Below are positions 26,400 through 35,159 of a DNA stretch of 64,000 nt, one piece after another. The DNA lies in contig CAWBDS010000011.1 in the NCBI GenBank assembly GCA_963787645.1, positions 1-64,000 of the forward strand, read 5' to 3'. The position numbers and the translations under genes are program-made. The notes beneath the pieces were generated by a model. That model did not search any database and was not told the origin of the DNA. It saw nothing but the letters and a program-made list of their open reading frames with translations. This DNA comes from Palsa-504 sp963787645. GTDB taxonomy: Bacteria; Actinomycetota; Actinomycetes; Streptosporangiales; Streptosporangiaceae. Positions within the stretch are counted from its first letter, which is position 1. Each line of letters starts with the position of its first letter.

Positions 26400-28149
26400 A
26401 TGGTCGACTTCGCAGATGTGGACGCCCTGGCCGAGGGCCATCACCAGCGTGGCGGGCAGCCGGGGCTGGCGTACGGGATCGTTTCCGGCGGCGCGCTGGT
26501 CCACGCGGCTGGGCTGGGCGAGCGGCGGCTCGGCGGGCCGCCCCCGGATGCCGGCACGATCTTCCGGATCGCCTCGATGACCAAGAGCTTCACCGCGTCG
26601 GCGGTTCTCCTGCTGCGCGACGAGGGCGCACTGCGGCTCGATGACCCGGCCGAGCAGTACGTTCCCGAGCTGCGCGGCTGGCCGCCGGCCAGCCCGGATG
26701 CGCCACGGGTGTCGCTGCGGCACCTGCTGACCATGACCGCCGGCTTCCCGACCGATGACCCGTGGGGGGACCGGCAGCAAGGCCTGCCGCTGGGCGAGTT
26801 CGACAAGTTCCTGGCCGAGGGGGTGGGCGTCAACTGGGCCCCGGGCACCAAGTTCGAGTACTCCAACCTCGGTTACGCGATCCTGGGCCGGGTCATCACC
26901 GCCGTCACCGGCGTCGCCTACCCCGACTACGTCCGGGGCCGGCTGCTGCGTCCCCTGGGCATGGCGGGCACCGGATATGAGGCGGCGGAATTCGACGCTC
27001 GGGATCTGGCCCTCGGGTACCGGCGCGCCCCTGCGGGCTGGTCTGCGGTGCCGTTCGACCCCTGTGGGGCGTTCGCGCCGATGGGCGGCATCTTCAGCAG
27101 CGTCCGCGATCTGGCCCGCTGGGTCGCTGGTTTCGCGGGCGCGTTCCCGCCGGGTCGGCCCGAGCGGGGCGGCTCGCACCCGTTGCGCCGTGCCACCCGG
27201 CGGGAGATGCAGCTGCCGCAGGTGCTGACCGGATGGGACTCACCGGCCGCCTTCCCCGGCGAGGAGTCGGCGGCGCTTTCCGGCTACGGCTTCGGCCTGT
27301 TCGTGGAGGAGCACCCCGTCCTGGGCCGGGTGGTAAGCCACAGCGGCGGATATCCCGGATTCGGCAGCAACATGCGCTGGCACCCGGCCAGCCAGACCGG
27401 GGTTATCACGCTTGGCAACAGCACTTACGCGGCCATGAGGGCACTGGCCTCCAGGCTTCTGGACGCGGTGCTGCGGACGGGTCAGCGGCGGCCTACGGAT
27501 ACGGCGTTGCGCTGGCCCCGGGGAGGTCCGGCGCCCCGTGGCCGGAGACGCTGGCCGCCAGGAAAGCCGTCACCAGCCTGCTACGCGCCTGGGACGACGC
27601 CGTGGCGGGCCGCCTGTTCTCGCCCAACGTGGACCAAGACGTCCCGTTCGCCGAACGGCGCCGCGTCGTCGCCCTGATCGGGGAGCGGATCGGGGCCTGG
27701 CGGGAGGATGCGGCAGGCCGCCCGAGTTCGATACGCCAGCGCACTGCCGGTGGTGGCTGACCGGGGAGCATGGCACGGTCCAGGTTCAGATACAGCTCAG
27801 CCCGGAGCGACCGCCCCGGGTCCAGTCGCTCACGCTCGCCGTGCCGCCCGTCGCGGGCTCACCGCTGCGCACGACGCTCGACGCCCTCGTGGCCTGGCTG
27901 AACGGGCCAGACGCCGGATGGCCCTCATCCGTCCCGGTGGCCAGCGACCTCGACGGCGCCTTCCTGGCCCGCCGCCTGAAAATGGCCGCCGCCTGGGCCG
28001 GACGCTGCCAGGTCGGCGCCTGGCAAGCGGGCGACGGGACCGCGTCGGCAGAGGCGGAACTGCTCGGCGAGCACGCCACGCTCAGCCTGGCCCTAGCCGT
28101 AGACCCCGGATCAGGCCGACTGCGCCTGGCTGACATCGCCCTCGGATAA
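26400..28149 (+). CDS. Serine hydrolase of the beta-lactamase/DD-peptidase fold (two frameshifts)
   Basis: The N-terminal 370 residues are a clear class C beta-lactamase-like (PF00144) domain: nucleophile SMTK in FRIASMTKSFTASAV, YSN in FEYSNLGYAILGR and HSGG in VSHSGGYPGFGSNM. After about 27520 the reading moves to a second frame (PWPETLAARKAVTSLLRAWD), and after about 27720 to a third (WWLTGEHGTVQVQIQLSPE ...), ending at 28149. That third part resembles a C-terminal accessory beta-rich domain found in such hydrolases. The substrate may be a peptide or ester; it is not necessarily a resistance enzyme. The start could also be 26352. Confidence 0.8.
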
Positions 28150-28150
28150 A

Positions 28151-28166
28151 TGTGACGTGGATCACA
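28151..28166 (+). promoter_or_regulatory. CRP-like binding site
   Basis: TGTGACGTGGATCACA has the TGTGA-N6-TCACA architecture of CRP/FNR-superfamily sites, with both half-sites perfect. It begins 2 nt after the stop of the hydrolase gene and 145 nt upstream of the MFS start, where it could act on the exporter promoter. Confidence 0.5.
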
Positions 28167-28188
28167 GGAGTCCGCCGGAAATATATTC

Positions 28189-28211
28189 CGATACGAGACC
28201 GTTCCGTATCG
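28189..28211 (+). promoter_or_regulatory. Candidate TetR operator upstream of the MFS exporter
   Basis: A 23-bp dyad centred at 28200: CGATACG (28189-28195) and CGTATCG (28205-28211) are perfect inverted arms, and the inner bases GAC...GTT extend the symmetry with two mismatches. It resembles operators of TetR regulators that control adjacent exporters (GATAC...GTATC). The TetR gene is directly downstream of the exporter. Confidence 0.6.
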
Positions 28212-28310
28212 ATAGCTGCGAAACCTGGATTCTGTCCACGCCAACACCGCGGGGGATGGGAACCTTCCCGGTTTCGCGCGCGAGCTTGGAGCGATCCGGA
28301 AAGGGGCAAA

Positions 28311-29924
28311 ATGGATACCCAGGCCATCTATCGGCGCCGCTGGTTGATCCTCAGCGTGCTGATCGTCGGGCTGCTCGCCATCGTCATCGACAACACGGTC
28401 CTCAACGTGGCCCTGAAGACTATCGCCGAGCCTCGCGGGGGCCTCGGCGCGAGCCAGAGCCAGCTCGAATGGGCCATCAACTCCTACACCCTGGTCTTCG
28501 CCGGCCTGCTGTTCACGTTCGGCGTCCTGGGCGACAAGCTGGGCCGCAAGCGCATGCTCATGATCGGGCTGGCGCTGTTCGGGGTGGCCTCGCTGTTCTC
28601 GGCGTACTCGCGGTCGCCGGACCAGCTGATCATCGCGCGGGCCGCGATGGGCCTGGGCGGGGCCGCGGTCATGCCGCAGACCCTGTCCATCATCTCCAAC
28701 GTCTTCGAGCCCGCCGAACGCCCCCGCGCGATCGGCCTGTGGGCCATGGCGGTCGGCATCGGCATCGCCATCGGGCCGGTGCTCGGCGGCGTGCTGCTCA
28801 ACCACTACTGGTGGGGCTCGGTCTTCCTGATCAACGTTCCGGTGACCGTCGTCGGCGCGCTCGCCGCGGCGTTCCTGGTGCCTGAGTCCCGCAACCGCGA
28901 GGCCGGGGGCGTCGACTACGTCGGCGTGCTGCTGTCCATCATCGGCCTGGTGTTCCTGGTGTACGGGATCGTCCAGGGCGGCGACACGTCCTCGTGGCTG
29001 CGGCTGGACGTGCTCGGTCCGATCGCTGGCGGCCTGGTGATACTCGCCCTGTTCGGCTGGTATGAGACGCGGATCGCGCACCCTTCCCTCGATGTCCGGC
29101 TGTTCCGCGACCGGCGGCTGTCGGCGTCGGTGGGGGCGATCGCGCTGGTGTTCTTCGGCATGGGCGGGGTGTACTTCTTCACCAGCTTCTATCTGCAGAA
29201 CGTCCGCGGCTACAGCCCGCTGACGGCCGGCCTGATAACCGTGCCGTTCGCGCTCGGCCAGCTGCTGCTCTCGCCGCGCAGCGCGGGCCTGGTCCGGCGT
29301 TACGGGGCCAAGGCTCCGGGCGCAACCGGCATGTTCGTGATGGCCGCCTCCATCGCCGGGTACGCCACGCTCGGCACGGCCACGCCCATCTGGCTGCTGC
29401 TGGTGCTGTTCGCCATCCAGGGCGCGGCGATGGGCGTCGTGATGCCGGCCGCCACCGCCGCCGTGATGGACGTGCTGCCACGCGAGCGGGCGGGCGCCGG
29501 CTCGGCGCTGACCAATACCGCACGGCAGGTGGCGGTCGCGCTCAGCGTCGCGGTCCTCGGCTCGATCCTGGCCGTGTTCTACCGGAACGCCCTCAGCCCG
29601 GCGCTGACCGGCCTGCCCGCCGCGACCCGCGGGACGGCATCCTCCTCGATCACCGCCACCCAGGCGGTGGCCCAGCAGCTGGGCGCGGCCGGACGGTCCC
29701 TGATCGCCCCGGCGGACAACGCGTTCGTGCACTCCATGCACATCACCACGCTGGTGGCGGCGCTGCTCGCGCTGGCAGGCGGGTTGGTGGTGCTGCGCTG
29801 GATGCCCGGCCGACCCCGGCCGGCTGAGCAGGCCAGTCCTGAGCAGGTCACTGAGCCAAGCTACGAGGCCGAGCTAGCCATACTGGAAGAGGACGTTCTA
29901 AGGACCGCTGGCCGGGAAGGGTGA
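28311..29924 (+). CDS. MFS multidrug exporter, DHA2 (14-TM) family
   Basis: A 537-residue drug:H+ antiporter of the EmrB/QacA type. TM1 holds the family motif D-x-T-[IV]-[VL]-N-V-A (IVIDNTVLNVALKTI), followed by LQLE-like SQLEWAINSYTLVFAGLLF, motif A GVLGDKLGRKRMLMIGLALF and motif C-like GPVLGGVLLNHYWW. Hydrophobic segments number about 14. The frame is open to 28152, but MDTQAIYRRRW at 28311 is preceded by AAAGGGG and is the expected start. The upstream region carries a dyad and a CRP-like site. TetR gene follows at 5 nt. Confidence 0.92.
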   Translation: MDTQAIYRRRWLILSVLIVGLLAIVIDNTVLNVALKTIAEPRGGLGASQSQLEWAINSYTLVFAGLLFTFGVLGDKLGRKRMLMIGLALFGVASLFSAYSRSPDQLIIARAAMGLGGAAVMPQTLSIISNVFEPAERPRAIGLWAMAVGIGIAIGPVLGGVLLNHYWWGSVFLINVPVTVVGALAAAFLVPESRNREAGGVDYVGVLLSIIGLVFLVYGIVQGGDTSSWLRLDVLGPIAGGLVILALFGWYETRIAHPSLDVRLFRDRRLSASVGAIALVFFGMGGVYFFTSFYLQNVRGYSPLTAGLITVPFALGQLLLSPRSAGLVRRYGAKAPGATGMFVMAASIAGYATLGTATPIWLLLVLFAIQGAAMGVVMPAATAAVMDVLPRERAGAGSALTNTARQVAVALSVAVLGSILAVFYRNALSPALTGLPAATRGTASSSITATQAVAQQLGAAGRSLIAPADNAFVHSMHITTLVAALLALAGGLVVLRWMPGRPRPAEQASPEQVTEPSYEAELAILEEDVLRTAGREG

Positions 29925-29929
29925 CTCCC

Positions 29930-30577
29930 ATGACGCGCGTGATCGTAGATGAAGGCTCTATGGGTCACCGCACCGACGCGGACACCGGGCCCGACCACCG
30001 TCGGCCCGGTCGTCCGCGCAGTGAGCAGGCCGAGCAGGCGATCATCGAGGCCACCCTCGACCTGTTCGCCGAGCAGGGGTTCGACGGCGTATGCGTGGAG
30101 GCGGTCGCCGCCCGCGCCGGGGTGGGCAAGGCGACCATCTACCGCCGCTGGCCGAACAAGGAGGAGCTGCTGCTCGCCGCGCTCGGCTCGCTGAAGTCGC
30201 CGTTCCCTGAGCCCAAGGGCGTATCGGTCCGGGACGACCTGATGGCGATGACCCAGGTGATGTGCGCCGACCGGGCCGACCCGCGCAAGGCCCGGCGGTA
30301 CGCGCTGCTGCTCGGCGAGGGGGAGAAGTACCCGCGGCTGATGGCGCGGTACAAGGAGACCGTGGTCAAGCCGCGGCACGAGGCCATCAGGGCGGTCATC
30401 CGGCGCGGCATCGAAACCGGCGAGCTGCGCCCCGACACCGACGTCGAGGTCGCCCTGCTCGCGCTGACCGGCTCGGTCATGGCCCGGGAGAAGTCCGCGG
30501 GCCCCCTTGACGGCGAGTTCGCCGCCCGGGTGGTGGACGGTCTCCTGCTCGGCCTGGCCGCCGGTCCGCCGCGCTAG
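29930..30577 (+). CDS. TetR family transcriptional regulator
   Basis: A 215-residue regulator. The N-terminal HTH is AIIEATLDLFAEQGFDGVCV, EAVAARAGVGKATIYRRWPN, KEELLLAAL, with the classical YRRWPNKE signature of AcrR/TetR proteins. The C-terminal ligand domain (PKGVSVRDDLMAMTQVMC onward) matches the TetR_C_11-like group. It is co-transcribed with the exporter and probably represses it from the dyad at 28189. ATG 29930 is used; ATG 29960 (MGHRTDADTG) is an alternative. Confidence 0.9.
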   Translation: MTRVIVDEGSMGHRTDADTGPDHRRPGRPRSEQAEQAIIEATLDLFAEQGFDGVCVEAVAARAGVGKATIYRRWPNKEELLLAALGSLKSPFPEPKGVSVRDDLMAMTQVMCADRADPRKARRYALLLGEGEKYPRLMARYKETVVKPRHEAIRAVIRRGIETGELRPDTDVEVALLALTGSVMAREKSAGPLDGEFAARVVDGLLLGLAAGPPR

Positions 30578-30632
30578 CCCACCTGCCCCGGGCCGCCGCG
30601 TTAGCCCGCCCGCCGGTCCGCCGCGTTAGCCC
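30566..30632 (+). repeat. Tandem triplication across the TetR stop codon
   Basis: CCGCCGCG(C/T)TAGCCC occurs at 30566-30580, 30593-30607 and 30618-30632 (spacing 27 and 25 bp). Each copy carries the TAG that ends the tetR gene in the first copy. The pattern parallels the duplication after the HAD gene at 11677. Confidence 0.8.
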
Positions 30633-30658
30633 GGCGGTGTCCTCCTCGGGGCGCTCCT

Positions 30659-30670
30659 GTTCAGCTGAAC
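30659..30670 (+). promoter_or_regulatory. 12-bp perfect palindrome upstream of GH127
   Basis: GTTCAGCTGAAC is perfectly palindromic and lies 106 nt upstream of the GH127 start, beside TTTTCCGCC (30672-30680), a motif that recurs upstream of the second GH127 remnant. It may be a regulator site; no local regulator gene is present to pair it with. Confidence 0.3.
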
Positions 30671-30775
30671 ATTTTCCGCCTTTTATTTCATCGGAGAGGT
30701 TTATCCGCGATCAGGCGGGTTAGCTGACCACCTTCAAGGAAACTGGTTGCCCAGTTCTGCAAGGGGGGGCGGCCT

Positions 30776-32662
30776 ATGGAAGGCACCCTCAGCCATCAGC
30801 CAGTGGCGGCTCCGGTGGGGCCCAGCGTCGACGCGTCGACGGCTTTCCGCCCCCTGCCGCTGTCCGCGGCCGTGATCGTGAGCGGGTTCTGGGCCCAGCG
30901 GCAGCGGGTGAACGCGGCCGTTGCCATTCCGGCCGGCCTTCGCCGGCTACAGGACAGCGGTGCGTTCCGCAACCTGCGCCGCGCGGCCGGCCGGGGTGAA
31001 GGGCCGTATGAGGGTCCGGTGTTCATCGACTCGGACGCCTACAAGTGGCTCGAGGCGATCGCCTGGGAACAGGCTCGTGAATCGTCGCAGAAGCTGGCGG
31101 CCGATCAGGCGGAGGTGACCGCGCTGGTCGCGGAGGCGCAGCGGCCCGATGGCTACCTGAACTCATACGTGCAGGTGGTGACGGGCGACGCCGCGCGCTT
31201 CACGGACCTTTCTTGCAGCCATGAGCTCTACTGCGCCGGTCATCTGATGCAGGCGGCGGTGGCCCAGCACCGGGCCACCGGGCGCCGTGAGCTGCTTGAG
31301 GTCGCGATCCGCTTCGCCGATCTGCTCGCCGACACCTTCGGTCCGGGAAGGCGCCCCGAGCTCGACGGGCATCCGCTCGTCGAGATGGCCCTGGTGGAGC
31401 TGTACCGGGAGACCGGTACCGCCCGCTACCTGGAACTCGCCCGCCACTTCATCGAGGCTCGCGGGTTCGGCCTGGCCGCCCGGGGCCCGGACTCCCGACC
31501 GCGGTCGTACTACTCCGACCGGGTGCCGGTACGCGAGGCGGTCACCGTCGAGGGTCACGCCGTGCGGGCGCTGTACCTGGCCGCCGGGGCCGCCGACCTT
31601 GCCGCCGAGACCGGAGACGATGAGCTTCTCACCGCGCTGAAGCGGCAGTGGGACGCCATGGTCGCGACGAAGACGTACCTCACCGGGGGCGTGGGGGCCC
31701 GCTGGGACGGCGAGGCCTTCGGCGCCCCCTATGAACTGCCTCCGGACCGCGCCTACTGCGAGACGTGCGCCGCGATCGCCAGCGTCCAGTGGAGCTGGCG
31801 GATGCTGCTGCGGACCGGGGATCCGCGCTACGCCGACCTCATCGAACGGACCCTGTATAACGCCGTCGTGTCGGGGATCTCCCTCGACGGCACGGCCTAC
31901 TTCTACGTGAACCCTCTCCAGGTGCGATCCGGCGCGGCCGACGACGAGCCGCGGAACCCGGCGAACGGCCGCTCCGGCTGGTTCGACGTGGCATGCTGTC
32001 CGCCGAACATCATGCGCACGATCGCGAGCCTCGGCTCGCTGCTGGCCACCAGCGACGACCACGGGATCCAGGTCCACCAGTACGCGGCGAGCACCATCGC
32101 GGCCGACCTGCCCTGCGGGCAGGTCCGCCTGGCCGTGGCGACGGACTACCCGTGGGATGGGCGCATCGAGATCACGGTGCAGGCCGCCCCGGAGCAGGAC
32201 TGGGACCTGTCGCTGCGGATACCCGCCTGGTGCGCTGGCGCCACGGTCCGAACCGGGGAGACCCGGGTCGCCGGCGCCTGTCAGCCTGGAACCTACCTGC
32301 GCCTGAGCGGGCCCTGGACGGCGGGCAGCTCCGTGCTGCTCGACCTGCCGATGCCGGTCCGGCGAACGACCGCCCACGAGCGCGTCGACGCGGTCCGGGG
32401 ATGCGTAGCCGTGGAGAGAGGCCCCCTGGTGTACTGCCTGGAGCAGGTCGACCAGCCGGCTGATGTCCTGGTGGACGACATCCGGCTCACGGACGGCGAG
32501 GAAACGGCGGCCTGGAACCCGGACCTCCTGGGTGGACTGACCGTTGTCCGGATGGCGGGAGGGCTGACGGCCATCCCGTACTACGCCTGGGCCAACCGCG
32601 ACCGCGGGCACGACGGGGCGGGGCCCATGCGCGTGTGGATCCCGCTGGCACGGCTTGACTAG
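30776..32662 (+). CDS. GH127 glycoside hydrolase (beta-L-arabinofuranosidase-like, DUF1680)
   Basis: A 628-residue intracellular enzyme with no signal peptide. The (alpha/alpha)6 barrel shows FWAQRQRVN near the start, EAQRPDGYLNSYVQ, SHELYCAGHLMQAAVAQHRA, the acidic residue and cysteine in YCETCAAIASVQWSWRML and the catalytic-cysteine motif ACCPPNIMRTIASLG. In characterised GH127 enzymes the CCPPN-region Cys is the nucleophile held by zinc with nearby Cys and Glu residues, and all are present. It probably releases L-arabinose from imported oligosaccharides. AAGGGGGGG upstream serves as ribosome site. Convergent with GH31. Confidence 0.92.
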   Translation: MEGTLSHQPVAAPVGPSVDASTAFRPLPLSAAVIVSGFWAQRQRVNAAVAIPAGLRRLQDSGAFRNLRRAAGRGEGPYEGPVFIDSDAYKWLEAIAWEQARESSQKLAADQAEVTALVAEAQRPDGYLNSYVQVVTGDAARFTDLSCSHELYCAGHLMQAAVAQHRATGRRELLEVAIRFADLLADTFGPGRRPELDGHPLVEMALVELYRETGTARYLELARHFIEARGFGLAARGPDSRPRSYYSDRVPVREAVTVEGHAVRALYLAAGAADLAAETGDDELLTALKRQWDAMVATKTYLTGGVGARWDGEAFGAPYELPPDRAYCETCAAIASVQWSWRMLLRTGDPRYADLIERTLYNAVVSGISLDGTAYFYVNPLQVRSGAADDEPRNPANGRSGWFDVACCPPNIMRTIASLGSLLATSDDHGIQVHQYAASTIAADLPCGQVRLAVATDYPWDGRIEITVQAAPEQDWDLSLRIPAWCAGATVRTGETRVAGACQPGTYLRLSGPWTAGSSVLLDLPMPVRRTTAHERVDAVRGCVAVERGPLVYCLEQVDQPADVLVDDIRLTDGEETAAWNPDLLGGLTVVRMAGGLTAIPYYAWANRDRGHDGAGPMRVWIPLARLD

Positions 32663-32666
32663 GATA

Positions 32667-32688
32667 GGAGCGCCGGGGCTTGCGCTCC
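32667..32688. terminator. Bidirectional terminator between GH127 and GH31
   Basis: GGAGCGC (32667-32673) and GCGCTCC (32682-32688) form a 7-bp stem with an 8-nt loop in the 60-bp gap between convergent genes. There is no T-run, so this is a weak or Rho-assisted candidate. Confidence 0.45.
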
Positions 32689-32722
32689 GCGAGCGTGCTT
32701 GATGGCGGGCGCGGCGTTGTGG

Positions 32723-34708
32723 CTATGGCCGGCCGAAAGGCTCGACGCGGCCGCCCTCCCTGAGGAAGACGGGAATGGTATCCAGCGGCGCCGGAGCGGT
32801 GATCCACTGGCCGCCCGCGTGATCGGCACCGGTCCATGCGTCCCGCCAGGCCGTTCCGGCCGGCAGGTACACCTGGCGTTCGCGGGCTCCTTCCACGACT
32901 ACCGGGGCGACCAGGATATCGTCACCGAACAGGAACTGGTCCTCGACCTCCCAGCTGGCCGGGTCAGCGGGGAAGTTCAGGAACAGCGGCCGCATCGGCG
33001 GCAGTCCGGTCTCGTGGGCGGCCCGCATCTGCTCCATGACATAGGGGCGCAGTCGCTCCCGCAGGAACAGCAGCCGGCGGATGATCTCGTACTGCTCGTC
33101 GCCGAATGACCAGACCTCGTTGGCCGCGCCGGTCTGCTCGGCGCCCTCCATGGCGTGCGGCTCGCGGATTCCGTGCAGCCGGAACACCGGGCAGAAGACG
33201 CCGAACTGGAACCAGCGGATGATCAGCTCCCGGAACGACGGCGAGGTGATATCGCCGTTCTTGAAGCCGCCGATGTCAGTGGTCCACCACGGGATGCCGG
33301 ACAGGCCGATGTTCAGGCCGGCCGGGATCTGGCGGCGCAGGTCCTCGAAGGTGGAATCGATGTCGCCGGACCAGACCAGGGCGCCGTACCGCTGGCTGCC
33401 CACCCATGCGGACCGGCAAAGACTGAGGATCTCCTTCTCCCCCTCGGCCCGCATCCCGTCGTAGAAGCCCTTAGCATGCAGCATCGGGTAGATGTTGCCC
33501 GCCTCCGCGCCGGGGCCGAGGTAGTAGCGGAGGTTCTCCGGCTGCTCGGGCCGCATCTCGGGCTCGCACGCATCGAGCCACCAGGTACGGATGCCGTACT
33601 TGTAATACCCCTCCTTGACCTTGTTCCAGATGTAGGCACGGGCCCGCGGGTTGGTGGCGTCGTAGAAGCTCGCCAGCGCGGAGCCGGCGGAGCCGCGGTC
33701 CCATATCGGCAGCTGCACCCCGATGCCGCGCTCGTTGGCCACCAGAAGGCCGAGGTCTTCCATCTCGGCGTAGTTCTCGCTCGCAGGGTTGACCGTGGGC
33801 CAGACGGACACCATCAGCTTGACCCCGAGCCGGTCAAGCTCGGCGACCATCGCCTCAGGGTCGGGCCATTCCTGCGGGTCGAACCGCCATTCACCCTGGC
33901 GCGTCCAGTGGAAGTAGTCGATGACGATCACCGACAGCGGCAAGCCGCGCCGCTTGTACTCGCGGGCGACGCCCAGCAGTTCGTCTTGGGTCTTGTACCG
34001 GAGCTTGCACTGCCAGAACCCCGAGGCCCACTCCGGCAGCATCGGCGCGCGGCCGACGGCGTCGCCGTAGGCGCGCAGCAGGCTGGCGGGCTCGTCGGCC
34101 GCCGTTACCCAGTAGTCCCACTGGCGGGACGCCTCGCAGACCCATCGGGTGACCGTCGTGCCCAGCTCGACCCGGCCGATGCCAGGGTGGTTCCACAGCA
34201 GACCGTACCCCCGGCTGGACAGGAGGAAGGGGATCGAGACCTCGGTGTTGCGCTGCACCAGGTCGATGACGGCCCCCTTTTGATTGAGTCGGCCGTGCTG
34301 GTGCTGGCCGAGCCCGTAGAACCGCTCATCCTCACGCGCGTTGAATAGCACCTCGAAGTGATGCATGCCGCCGCCGATCGTCGCGTAGCGCCGCGTCGGC
34401 GGTGCGGAGAAGTGCGGCGTCGCCTCAGACAGCAGCTCACGGCCGCCGGGATCCAGGAACCGCAGCTGACCTGCGGCAGAGATCTCGGCGGTCAGATCAC
34501 CGTTGGTGATCCGTGCCGAGTCCGCGGAGATATGGACGTCGGCGCCGCCCGGCGGCGGGTCGAGCAGCGCTCCTGGGAAGTCCTCACGGATCGCCTGCCA
34601 CACTGTGCCGCGCACTCGCAGGCTGCTACGGCCCCATGGCTCGATCCGCACGATCTCATGACCGCCGCGCCACTCCAGACCGGCACCGCTTTCCGTAAAC
34701 ACACCCAT
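32723..34708 (-). CDS. GH31 alpha-xylosidase/alpha-glucosidase (YicI-like)
   Basis: A 661-residue family 31 enzyme without signal peptide. N-terminal beta-sandwich with ERFYGLGQHQHGRLNQKG, then the barrel: VIVIDYFHWTRQGEWRFDPQ, LMVSVWPTVNP, the nucleophile block WWLDACEPEM, acid/base region YGALVWSGDIDSTFEDLRRQ, GIPWWTTDIGGF, and FCPVFRLHGIREP. The long WWLDACEPEM...PMLHAKGFYDGMRAEG stretch is typical of YicI-type alpha-xylosidases rather than starch glucosidases. Together with GH127 and the ABC importer it suggests use of xyloglucan or arabinoxylan oligosaccharides. Confidence 0.9.
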   Translation of the reverse strand: MGVFTESGAGLEWRGGHEIVRIEPWGRSSLRVRGTVWQAIREDFPGALLDPPPGGADVHISADSARITNGDLTAEISAAGQLRFLDPGGRELLSEATPHFSAPPTRRYATIGGGMHHFEVLFNAREDERFYGLGQHQHGRLNQKGAVIDLVQRNTEVSIPFLLSSRGYGLLWNHPGIGRVELGTTVTRWVCEASRQWDYWVTAADEPASLLRAYGDAVGRAPMLPEWASGFWQCKLRYKTQDELLGVAREYKRRGLPLSVIVIDYFHWTRQGEWRFDPQEWPDPEAMVAELDRLGVKLMVSVWPTVNPASENYAEMEDLGLLVANERGIGVQLPIWDRGSAGSALASFYDATNPRARAYIWNKVKEGYYKYGIRTWWLDACEPEMRPEQPENLRYYLGPGAEAGNIYPMLHAKGFYDGMRAEGEKEILSLCRSAWVGSQRYGALVWSGDIDSTFEDLRRQIPAGLNIGLSGIPWWTTDIGGFKNGDITSPSFRELIIRWFQFGVFCPVFRLHGIREPHAMEGAEQTGAANEVWSFGDEQYEIIRRLLFLRERLRPYVMEQMRAAHETGLPPMRPLFLNFPADPASWEVEDQFLFGDDILVAPVVVEGARERQVYLPAGTAWRDAWTGADHAGGQWITAPAPLDTIPVFLREGGRVEPFGRP

Positions 34709-34886
34709 TGCGGCAGCCCTTCGCCGTCCGGCTCATCGCCTGTGATCTGTCAGCGAGTTCGTCCCCTACCAGCCCGGCCTGCGGTCAAACATCAAAGGCC
34801 GACGTGTCGTATTCCGGCGCGGTGACCGGCGTCCGCAGCACCGCCCTCTGCCGTACCTGCTGGTCAGCGCGAACTGCATCCGAGTT

Positions 34887-34901
34887 TTTTCCGCCGGAAA
34901 A
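34887..34901 (+). promoter_or_regulatory. Palindrome upstream of the sugar ABC operon
   Basis: TTTTCCGCCGGAAAA is a perfect 7-bp dyad with a one-base centre, in the divergent region between GH31 and the binding-protein gene. The TTTTCCGCC half recurs upstream of GH127 (30672-30680), as does the following GGTTTA.CCG, which reflects either shared regulation or the common ancestry of the two 5' regions. Confidence 0.4.
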
Positions 34902-34976
34902 GGTTTACCGAGGTTGCGACGGGTTACTCGGCTGGTCATAAGTTTTCTGCTCACATCCTCTCCGGGGGTGGGGTGC

Positions 34977-35146
34977 ATGGATGACACCCTCCACCATCAG
35001 CGGACAGCGGCGCCGGTGGCGCTAACCGCCGAGGCGTTCCGTAACCTTCGTCGCGCGGCTGGCCTACGGCCATCCCATATTTCGCTTGGGCTGACCGCGG
35101 GCCCGGTCCCATGCGGGGGTGGATTCCGCTGGGACGGCCCGGCGAG
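34977..35146 (+). pseudogene. Scar of a second GH127 gene (both ends kept, middle deleted)
   Basis: From ATG 34977 the sequence parallels the start of the GH127 gene: M-D-D-T-L-H-H-Q...AAPV against M-E-G-T-L-S-H-Q...AAPV, then EAFRNLRRAAG against GAFRNLRRAAG. It then jumps to the extreme 3' end of the same gene: ACGGCCATCCCATATTTCGC matches ACGGCCATCCCGTACTACGC (32571-32590), and CCCATGCGGGGGTGGATTCC matches the GPMRVWIP codons. About 520 residues are missing between. This is a collapsed paralogue, now forming the leader of the binding-protein gene. Confidence 0.8.
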
Positions 35147-35159
35147 GAGTGTGACCAAG

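Noticed and set aside
27786..29741. 651-codon minus-strand frame
   Set aside because: Antisense of the MFS exporter; His/Asp/Gln/Arg-rich composition is typical of a GC-rich shadow.
31163..32611. 482-codon minus-strand frame
   Set aside because: Antisense shadow of GH127.
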